Source of the DNA: Salinimonas chungwhensis DSM 16280
Lineage (GTDB): Bacteria > Pseudomonadota > Gammaproteobacteria > Enterobacterales > Alteromonadaceae
Direction of reading: 5' to 3'
DNA length: 64,000 nt
Assembly (NCBI RefSeq): GCF_000378185.1
Contig: NZ_KB899388.1
Coordinates: 1 to 64,000, forward strand
Shown here one piece after another: positions 57,364 through 64,000 of this stretch. Every line of letters starts with the position of its first letter. The first letter of the stretch is position 1. Both the position numbers and the translations under genes were made by a program. The notes under the pieces were generated by a model. It was not told the origin of the DNA and did not search any database. It saw only the letters and a program-made list of their open reading frames with translations.

Positions 57364-58713
57364 TTAACGTGCGGAGAAGCGAGTCAGAATACGATTGATA
57401 GCATCCTGATCAAACTGCTGGGTAACTTTCAGATAGACCATACCCTCATTGACAGATATGGTGGTTTCCTGCACACCGGTTACCTCATTTAATGCCTGTC
57501 CCAGCTCAGAAGACGCCTGTGCAGAGCCCTGCCATTTAAACGTGACACGTTTGACTCGGTTCACTTCGTTGAGTCCGCGCAATACAAGTAGCCAGCAGGA
57601 GGCCGCTACAGCACCGACAAAATAAGCTGTTTCTGGTGTCCAGTGATCAGCCACCACACCCGCCAGCACGCCGCCGATGAAGGCGCCAAAAAACTGGAAG
57701 CTGGCATAAATTCCCATGGCCGTGCCTTTTTCGCCGGCAGGCGCAATACTCGACACCAGGGCCGGAAAACTTGCCTCGAGATAATTGAAGCCGGTAAAGA
57801 AAAGAATCACCGCACCGACCACAACCCAGCGGGCATGGTCCTGGGCGCCTAACATGGCGAAAGCGACCGTCATCATCAACGCTGCGGCCATCACCACTTT
57901 GCGTGGGGTCTGCCCCTTGCCAATAGCCATCAGAATAATCAGACCGATGATAGATGCTACCAGTACCGGTAGATACAGCATCCAGTGACTTTCCAGGGTC
58001 ATATCAAAATGCACCAGCGTTACCGGCAACTGTACGAACAACAGGGTAATCATCATATGCAACAGCATCACACTGAGATTAAGACGCCACAGTTGTGAAG
58101 AGACCAGTAATCGGCGCAATTGATTACGCTGTGGCAGAACATCCCCACTGCCTTGCATACCAACCGTGGGTACTGCCCACTGGATAAGGGGCATACAACA
58201 TATCGCCAACACGCCGGTCAGCGCAAAAATACCACTTAAGCCCCAGCTATTGGCGATGAGCGGCCCGGCCAGTACCGCCAGATAAAATGAAAAGCCAATA
58301 GCAATACCAATAACTGCCATTACCTTAGCCCGTTGCGTCTCACGGCTAACATCGGTGGCCAGCGCCATGATAGCCCCGGCAATCGCCCCGGCGCCCTGCA
58401 GGATTCGCCCGGCAATCATCCACGCCAGCGTGTCTGCTGTAGCAGCAATAAAACTACCGGCTGCAAAGACGGTTAAGCCAAATAAAATAACCGGTTTGCG
58501 CCCCCACCGGTCCGACAACATGCCCATAGGTATTTGTAACGCAGCCTGTGTCAGGCCATAGCCACCAACGGCCAGACCTACAAGGACAGGGGAGTAGTCA
58601 GGATAATCCATAGCCGCCACGGCGAGTACCGGCATCACCATAAATAATCCCATCATGCGCAGAACGTAAACCAGTGCCAGGGACACTGCTGCGCGGACCT
58701 CTAACGCGTTCAA
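57364..58713 (-). CDS. YajR-type MFS transporter
   Basis: A 449-residue transporter with twelve helices and an extra C-terminal ferredoxin-like (YAM) domain of about 65 residues (ALNEVTGVQETTISVNEGMV onward), the mark of YajR. Loop 2-3 has GMLSDRWGRKPVILFGL and helix 4-5 shows GRILQGAGAIAG (antiporter motif). Substrate unknown. The start is TTG at 58711-58713, preceded by AAGG at close spacing. It is divergent from uvrA. Confidence 0.9.
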   Translation of the reverse strand: MNALEVRAAVSLALVYVLRMMGLFMVMPVLAVAAMDYPDYSPVLVGLAVGGYGLTQAALQIPMGMLSDRWGRKPVILFGLTVFAAGSFIAATADTLAWMIAGRILQGAGAIAGAIMALATDVSRETQRAKVMAVIGIAIGFSFYLAVLAGPLIANSWGLSGIFALTGVLAICCMPLIQWAVPTVGMQGSGDVLPQRNQLRRLLVSSQLWRLNLSVMLLHMMITLLFVQLPVTLVHFDMTLESHWMLYLPVLVASIIGLIILMAIGKGQTPRKVVMAAALMMTVAFAMLGAQDHARWVVVGAVILFFTGFNYLEASFPALVSSIAPAGEKGTAMGIYASFQFFGAFIGGVLAGVVADHWTPETAYFVGAVAASCWLLVLRGLNEVNRVKRVTFKWQGSAQASSELGQALNEVTGVQETTISVNEGMVYLKVTQQFDQDAINRILTRFSAR

Positions 58714-58840
58714 AACCTTACATTATCCTGTCATCGAAATTCGTCGCGCAGTGTACCACAAAAAGCTTTTTCGCCCATGACACGTTTTTCATTAACTGAT
58801 CTGCCTTATTAAGCAGGCGTAACTAAATAGTATTTTCAAC

Positions 58841-58858
58841 AGCCAGTGTGGCATACTG
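58841..58858. promoter_or_regulatory. inverted repeat upstream of uvrA
   Basis: GCCAGTGTGGCATACTGG contains CCAGT and ACTGG as an inverted repeat with a 7-base centre, about 27 bp before the uvrA start. It does not fit the LexA consensus CTGT-N8-ACAG. Confidence 0.3.
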
Positions 58859-58884
58859 GAATTTTGGCAAACGTATGGGTTTCA

Positions 58885-61719
58885 ATGGATAAAATCGAAA
58901 TACAGGGTGCCCGCACCCACAATCTGAAAAATATCGATTTGGCAATTCCAAGAGATAAGCTGGTCGTTATCACAGGCTTATCAGGCTCTGGCAAATCGTC
59001 GCTGGCGTTTGATACGCTGTATGCAGAAGGCCAGCGGCGTTATGTCGAATCTCTGTCTGCTTACGCGCGCCAGTTTCTGTCGATGATGGAAAAACCGGAC
59101 GTTGACCACATCGAGGGGTTATCGCCAGCTATCTCCATTGAGCAAAAATCGACATCCCATAATCCTCGTTCCACAGTTGGGACGATTACCGAAATATACG
59201 ATTACCTTCGCCTTTTGTTTGCCAGAGTGGGCACTCCGCGTTGTCCTACGCATGATGAACCGCTTGATGCCCAAACTATCAGTCAGATGGTCGATAAGGT
59301 CCTGGAGATGCCGGAAGGCAGTAAGCTGATGTTGTTAGCCCCGGTGGTCTCTGACCGCAAAGGTGAACATGTTAAGCTCCTGCAAAATCTGGCTGCTCAG
59401 GGTTATATCCGGGCACGGATCGATGGTGAGGTTTGTGATTTGTCAGATCCTCCGGAATTGGATTTGCATAAAAAGCACACCATAGAAGTGGTGGTGGATC
59501 GCTTTAAAGTCCGGGACGACCTGCAGCTACGTTTATCCGAGTCGTTTGAGACAGCGCTGGAGCTTTCTGGTGGCAATGCGCGTGTTGTTGACATGGATAC
59601 CCCGGACGCTGAACCTACTGTTTTTTCGGCTAACTTTGCCTGTCCTCACTGTGGTTATAGTCTTAGTGAGCTGGAACCCCGGTTGTTTTCGTTTAACAAT
59701 CCCGCCGGCGCCTGCCCTACCTGCGACGGTCTGGGAACGCGGCAATTTTTCGATCCATCCCGTATTATTATCAATGACGAGCTGAGTTTATCTGGTGGTG
59801 TGATTCGTGGCTGGGACAAACGCAGCTATTATTATTTTCAGATGCTGCAGGCGGTTGCTGACCATTACGGCTTTGATCTGACCAAACCCTTTGCGCAACT
59901 AACGCAGGAAGAGCGCGATATCGTCTTGTACGGCTCTAAGGGTAAATCGCTGAAGTTTAAATATATCAATGATCGCGGCGATATCATGGAGCGCAAACAT
60001 CCCTTTGAAGGCATCATTCCCAACATGGAACGCCGCTACCGCGAGACAGAATCTAACGCAGTGAGAGAGGAGCTTGCCAAATACCTTAGTCAGCAGCCAT
60101 GTACCAGCTGCGGCGGCTCCAGGCTCCGTGAGGAAGCGCGTAATGTATTTATCCAGCGGACCAATTTGCCGGACATTGCTGAAATGTCCATCGCTAATGC
60201 TTTCGACTTTTTCGAAACACTTGATTTAACCGGGCAAAAAGCGCAGATAGCCGATAAAATCTTAAAAGAAATTCAGGACAGACTGGGCTTTTTGGTAAAT
60301 GTTGGTCTGAATTATCTGAATCTATCCCGCAGCGCCGACACATTGTCCGGCGGCGAAGCGCAGCGTATTCGCCTGGCCAGCCAGATTGGTGCCGGCCTGG
60401 TAGGTGTAATGTATGTGCTTGATGAGCCCTCTATCGGTCTGCATCAGCGGGACAACGAGCGTTTGCTTCGTACCCTCACCCGCTTACGGGATTTGGGCAA
60501 TACCGTACTGGTGGTGGAGCATGACGAAGACGCTATTCGAGAGGCCGATTATGTCATTGATATTGGTCCGGGCGCGGGTGTTCATGGCGGTGAAATCATC
60601 GCTGCAGGTTCGGTAGATGATATTATCAATAGTGAAGACTCACTTACCGGAAAGTACCTGTCTGGCCGAGAGCGAATTGAAATTCCCGCACAGCGCAACA
60701 AGCCTGACAAGAAAAAATGGTTACACCTGGAGGGTGCTACCGGCAATAATCTGCAATCTGTCACGCTGGACGTGCCGGTAGGTTTGATGACATGTGTCAC
60801 CGGGGTATCCGGCTCAGGTAAATCAACCCTTATCAACGATACATTTTATCCCATTGCACAGCGTGAACTAAATAATGCCACCGCCAATGAGCCAGCCCCC
60901 TATACTATGATGAGCGGACTTGAGCACCTGGACAAAGTGGTGGACATTGACCAGAGCCCCATCGGCCGAACACCGCGCTCTAATCCTGCCACTTATGCGG
61001 GTATTTTTACGCCTATCCGCGAGTTATTTGCCGGCACTCAGGAATCCCGCTCACGAGGTTATAAACCGGGCCGCTTTTCTTTTAACGTCAAAGGTGGACG
61101 TTGCGAGGCTTGTCAGGGCGACGGGATGATTAAAGTAGAAATGCACTTTTTGCCGGATATCTATGTGTCCTGCGATGTGTGTAAAGGCAAACGCTACAAT
61201 CGTGAGACTTTGGAAGTCCAGTACAAGGGTAAAAACATCAACGAAGTGCTGGATATGACAGTGGAAGAAGCCCGGGAATTTTTCGACCCGATTCCTTCTA
61301 TTGCCCGAAAACTTCAGACCCTGAAAGATGTGGGCCTGGCATATATCCGACTTGGTCAGGCTGCCACTACACTTTCCGGCGGTGAGGCCCAGCGTGTCAA
61401 ACTGGCCCGGGAGTTATCCAAGCGGGATACTGGTCAAACGCTATATATTCTGGATGAGCCCACCACCGGTTTGCATTTTCATGATATTAAACAGTTGCTG
61501 GCAGTATTACATCGGTTGCGGGATCACGGGAATACTGTGGTTGTTATCGAGCACAATCTTGATGTGATAAAAACAGCCGACTGGATTGTAGACTTAGGGC
61601 CTGAAGGCGGGTCCGGCGGCGGAGAGATTATTGCGCAAGGAACGCCTGAGGATGTTGCTAACGCAGAAGTTTCCCATACGGGTAAATTTCTCAAGCCAAT
61701 GCTTGAACGGCAACAGTAG
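58885..61719 (+). CDS. uvrA: excinuclease ABC subunit A
   Basis: UvrA finds DNA damage in nucleotide-excision repair. Two ABC ATPase units are seen: Walker [16 protein letters not shown] (N-terminal) and [15 protein letters not shown] (C-terminal), each with an ABC signature ([24 protein letters not shown]) and Walker B ([28 protein letters not shown]). Zinc-finger Cys pairs are present ([24 protein letters not shown]). I chose ATG 58885 ([16 protein letters not shown], 944 residues) over a TTG... ORF start 39 bp upstream that is not conserved. Confidence 0.98.
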   Translation: MDKIEIQGARTHNLKNIDLAIPRDKLVVITGLSGSGKSSLAFDTLYAEGQRRYVESLSAYARQFLSMMEKPDVDHIEGLSPAISIEQKSTSHNPRSTVGTITEIYDYLRLLFARVGTPRCPTHDEPLDAQTISQMVDKVLEMPEGSKLMLLAPVVSDRKGEHVKLLQNLAAQGYIRARIDGEVCDLSDPPELDLHKKHTIEVVVDRFKVRDDLQLRLSESFETALELSGGNARVVDMDTPDAEPTVFSANFACPHCGYSLSELEPRLFSFNNPAGACPTCDGLGTRQFFDPSRIIINDELSLSGGVIRGWDKRSYYYFQMLQAVADHYGFDLTKPFAQLTQEERDIVLYGSKGKSLKFKYINDRGDIMERKHPFEGIIPNMERRYRETESNAVREELAKYLSQQPCTSCGGSRLREEARNVFIQRTNLPDIAEMSIANAFDFFETLDLTGQKAQIADKILKEIQDRLGFLVNVGLNYLNLSRSADTLSGGEAQRIRLASQIGAGLVGVMYVLDEPSIGLHQRDNERLLRTLTRLRDLGNTVLVVEHDEDAIREADYVIDIGPGAGVHGGEIIAAGSVDDIINSEDSLTGKYLSGRERIEIPAQRNKPDKKKWLHLEGATGNNLQSVTLDVPVGLMTCVTGVSGSGKSTLINDTFYPIAQRELNNATANEPAPYTMMSGLEHLDKVVDIDQSPIGRTPRSNPATYAGIFTPIRELFAGTQESRSRGYKPGRFSFNVKGGRCEACQGDGMIKVEMHFLPDIYVSCDVCKGKRYNRETLEVQYKGKNINEVLDMTVEEAREFFDPIPSIARKLQTLKDVGLAYIRLGQAATTLSGGEAQRVKLARELSKRDTGQTLYILDEPTTGLHFHDIKQLLAVLHRLRDHGNTVVVIEHNLDVIKTADWIVDLGPEGGSGGGEIIAQGTPEDVANAEVSHTGKFLKPMLERQQ

Positions 61720-61785
61720 GTTTGTTTGGTGCTTCCGCCGTGCTAAGGTGGAAGCACTACAACAACTTGATTCAACACTAAACTT

Positions 61786-62205
61786 ATGAGCGAAGCACGC
61801 CCTTTAGAAACAACATTTGATGTGAGATTTTGTGAAACAGATGCGCTGGGACACGTGGGAAATACTGTGTTGGTGCAATGGTTTGAAGCTGCACGTGACC
61901 CGGTGTTTGCTTATTTTGTGCCCACCCTAGACATCAAACAATGGCCCCTGATTCTGGCCAGTTATCACGTCGACTTCCACCATCAGCTGTTCTACGGTAC
62001 GCCGGTCACCATCAAAACATATCTTCAGCGTATCGGTCGCAGCTCTTTTGTTACTCTGCAGGAAGTCTGGCAAAACGATAAAAAATGCGCCACGGGCACC
62101 ACCACCTTGGTCAATTTTGATTACCAAAATCAGTGTTCTGCGCCTATCTCTGAAGAGATAAAAGATAAACTTTCTGTTCACTTGCTGGAGTCACATGATG
62201 AGTAG
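61786..62205 (+). CDS. hotdog-fold acyl-CoA thioesterase (YbgC/FcbC type)
   Basis: A 139-residue thioesterase. The conserved start FDVRFCETDALGHVGNTVLV contains the catalytic Asp (DALGHV in place of the usual DxxGHV/N) and the helix WFEAARDPVFAYF follows. The hotdog fold is likely tetrameric and cytoplasmic. Substrate unknown. It overlaps the next gene by 11 bp, so the two are co-translated. Confidence 0.87.
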   Translation: MSEARPLETTFDVRFCETDALGHVGNTVLVQWFEAARDPVFAYFVPTLDIKQWPLILASYHVDFHHQLFYGTPVTIKTYLQRIGRSSFVTLQEVWQNDKKCATGTTTLVNFDYQNQCSAPISEEIKDKLSVHLLESHDE

Positions 62206-62911
62206 TAGTAACGATTTCATCGAAGTCATTGATGATGTCCTTGACCCGCAGCTTTGTGCTCAGATTATCGAACGGTTCGACAATAGCCCCAATCTTGCGC
62301 CCGGTCGCACCGGCGGTGGTGTTGATCTTGATAAGAAACGTAGCGTGGATGTGTCGTTCAGCGAAAATGAAGAGTTTGCGTCGTTTTTTCAGCCTGTTAT
62401 GGAAAAAACTGGCCAGGCTTTACTTAACTATATTGAGAAGTATTTCTTTGCCCTGGTGGGGCCTATTGCTCTAACGGTCAGGCATCCGCAAACGGGTGAA
62501 CCGGTCAAACTGACTCATGACAATTTTGCCGAAGTAGGTAAGCCAAATTTGTCTAACCTGCTTAACTATCTGTTTCGAATTGGTGAAGTTAACGCTCAGC
62601 GTTACACCGCGCAAGAGGGTGGCTATCCTTATTGGCATTCAGAAGTGTATCCGCAACTTCCCCACAACGATGCGTTACACCGTGTATTGTTATTTATGTA
62701 TTACCTGAATGACGTTGAGGAAGGCGGTACGACAGACTTTTATTATCAGGATCGCTCTGTGACCCCGAAGACGGGCAGAATGGTCATTGCACCGGCCTAC
62801 TTTACGCATACCCACCGTGGCCAGATCCCCACCAGCAACGACAAGTATATACTGACCTCATGGCTGTTGTTCAGTCGTGCTGAGCATATCTATACACCTC
62901 AGGGGCAGTAA
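62195..62911 (+). CDS. 2OG-Fe(II) oxygenase
   Basis: A 238-residue cytoplasmic dioxygenase. Metal ligands appear as His-x-Glu in YWHSEVYPQLPH (unusual; most family members have His-x-Asp) and a distal His in TPKTGRMVIAPAYFTHTHRGQ, with Arg of HRG for 2-oxoglutarate. MYYLNDVEEGGTTDF is the usual core strand. Members hydroxylate proteins, peptides or small molecules. The start ATG 62195 overlaps the thioesterase. Confidence 0.83.
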   Translation: MMSSSNDFIEVIDDVLDPQLCAQIIERFDNSPNLAPGRTGGGVDLDKKRSVDVSFSENEEFASFFQPVMEKTGQALLNYIEKYFFALVGPIALTVRHPQTGEPVKLTHDNFAEVGKPNLSNLLNYLFRIGEVNAQRYTAQEGGYPYWHSEVYPQLPHNDALHRVLLFMYYLNDVEEGGTTDFYYQDRSVTPKTGRMVIAPAYFTHTHRGQIPTSNDKYILTSWLLFSRAEHIYTPQGQ

Positions 62912-62955
62912 CACGCTGCCCGCTGTAAATAACAGCACTGATTGCAAGCGGTCGT

Positions 62956-63789
62956 CTAGGCAGCCGCACGCTGCGCTTTAAACATTTTCCGCGCCGCGAT
63001 TTTGCCCAACTTGTAACCGCGCTCCAGCTTTTTCTTATCCATGGTAAGTCTCTTAACCTGAAAACCGGCCGGCGGAGCTACTATCGTAAGATTCAAATCA
63101 GCTGGCGGATTTTTCAAAAATGACAGCGTTTCGTTATAAATACCAGGCCGTTGCAGCAGGGTTTCCATTAATTCGGGCTGATGGCCGTATAAACGCTCAA
63201 ATAACCAGGGCGACCTGATGGTCGGCTTCGAAAAGCCTAAAGGTTGTGACAAGACTACTGTAATATCACGGGCGCCCATCTCATACGCCTTTTTAACCGG
63301 AATTGCATCAGCTACACCACCATCCACATAACGATGATTACCAATTACAGGCTGCTCGCGATACGCCATGGGAATGGAACAGGATGCCACCATCAAATCA
63401 TCAATATTATCGTGGTCAGCACGCAGGTAATCACATTGCCCGGTATCCACATTTGTCACCCCTACATACAGAGGAATTGCCGTTTTAATTGTGGGCAGGC
63501 GGCTGTCGAGTTGCTGACGACACTGATGCCACAACCAGTGAACATCTGTCATATGGCCACCACGGATAAATCGCAACGGGCTGAAAAACTCCCTGCGCGT
63601 GGCATAATCGGTGATGATTGTGCGGCTCAGACCCGGTATCTGCGATACGTATGTAGCCAGATTAGTGGCCCCAGCCGACACGCCGATGGCAAAATCAAAG
63701 CTTTGCTGATGACTTAAAAACATGTCCAGCACGCCTGCTGCAAAAACCCCGCGCATCGCGCCGCCTTCAACTACCAGTGCTTTGTTCAT
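62956..63789 (-). CDS. patatin-like phospholipase (YjjU/RssA type)
   Basis: A 277-residue hydrolase using a Ser-Asp dyad: Ser38 in GVSAGATNL (G-x-S-x-G) and Asp156 in YVDGGVADAIP. The glycine-rich oxyanion loop is VVEGGAMRGVFAAGVLD. No signal peptide. I chose ATG 63787-63789 with GGAG at good spacing; a longer frame adds 20 residues that are not conserved. Likely a cytoplasmic acyl hydrolase; substrate unknown. Confidence 0.92.
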   Translation of the reverse strand: MNKALVVEGGAMRGVFAAGVLDMFLSHQQSFDFAIGVSAGATNLATYVSQIPGLSRTIITDYATRREFFSPLRFIRGGHMTDVHWLWHQCRQQLDSRLPTIKTAIPLYVGVTNVDTGQCDYLRADHDNIDDLMVASCSIPMAYREQPVIGNHRYVDGGVADAIPVKKAYEMGARDITVVLSQPLGFSKPTIRSPWLFERLYGHQPELMETLLQRPGIYNETLSFLKNPPADLNLTIVAPPAGFQVKRLTMDKKKLERGYKLGKIAARKMFKAQRAAA

Positions 63790-64000
63790 GCAATATCTCC
63801 GTGCCAGGTAAGTAACAACTACACTGCACCGTTTCCATATGACTGCCATTTCAGACAGAACGATGTCATGAGCCGCTGAATCTTTAAACTATGACGTTAT
63901 TATTCAAGATTCTGACCAACCTTTTATCGAGCAACTATTAATTTGGCAAAGGCGTTTGATAGCGGCTGCAACCAGCCTGTCCAACAACAAGGACTCGGAC
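63790..64000. other. right edge, no supported gene
   Basis: The last 211 bp contain two short open readings without a start: on the minus strand VRVLVVGQAGCSRYQTPLPN ending at TAA (63938-63940), and on the plus strand one from about 63880 to the edge. Either could be the end or beginning of a gene beyond the window; neither has enough length to call. Confidence 0.4.

Noticed and set aside
58841..58858. LexA (SOS) box before uvrA
   Set aside because: The inverted repeat is CCAGT-N7-ACTGG, which lacks CTGT and ACAG at 8-base spacing.
63860..64000. Partial gene at the right edge
   Set aside because: Both strands have short open readings, but none has a start codon or known motif, so no call was made.

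Overview
The window comes from a marine gammaproteobacterium, most likely of the family Alteromonadaceae (Alteromonas/Salinimonas type). The evidence is an ArcA almost colinear with the E. coli protein, the gammaproteobacterial chain mreBCD-maf-rng-yhdP-nitrilase-tldD, a mutY-yggX pair, and a large TonB receptor in a sugar-use locus. No RNA operon other than one tRNA-Phe is present. All assignments were made by reading motifs; no database search was run.

Region 1 (about 1-3600) is foreign, low-GC DNA. It holds the 5' part of an IS110-family transposase broken by two in-frame stops, two integron-type attC sites that delimit small gene cassettes (one encodes an AbiU2-like HEPN protein, one an unknown 99-residue protein), an orphan gene and a plasmid-type replication initiator. 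It ends just downstream of a tRNA-Phe gene that has a clear promoter and terminator. No integrase, partition or mobilisation gene is visible.

Region 2 (3.9-30.5 kb) is mostly core genome: yggX and mutY, a hydrolase, trmB-rsmC, glgA, a sensor kinase next to arcA, pmbA and tldD with yjgA between them, nitrilase, yhdP, rng, maf, mreD, mreC and mreB. It finishes with a small accessory group: an MshF-like orphan, a histidine phosphatase, a hexapeptide acetyltransferase, an OafA/SGNH acyltransferase and a CynX-type transporter.

Region 3 (30.6-46.8 kb) is a beta-glucoside/beta-glucan utilisation locus. Leftward it encodes a GluP/FucP-type sugar transporter and a GH3 lipoprotein glucosidase. Rightward it encodes a TonB receptor, a tryptophan-halogenase-like flavoprotein, a SapC-family protein, a JmjC/cupin_8 protein, a second halogenase-like flavoprotein, a GH1 beta-glucosidase, a GPH sugar transporter and a LacI-type regulator. 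The 588-bp divergent promoter region carries four AAGCGCTT-centred palindromes typical of LacI-family operators; one overlaps the -35 box of a good sigma-70 promoter. The inferred flow is outer-membrane uptake by the TonB receptor, periplasmic trimming by GH3, inner-membrane import by the two transporters, cytoplasmic cleavage by GH1, and repression by LacI. The halogenase/SapC/cupin block inside this operon has no established role and is the most interesting part of the window.

Region 4 (47-64 kb) holds a PepSY lipoprotein with a cytochrome b561, a phosphatase-like secreted protein, a secreted alpha-amylase, a PRISE-type reductase divergent from a LysR regulator, ssb, an RDD protein, an M28 peptidase, a lipoprotein hydrolase, an HAD phosphatase, a YajR-type transporter, uvrA, a thioesterase, a 2OG-Fe(II) oxygenase and a patatin-like phospholipase.
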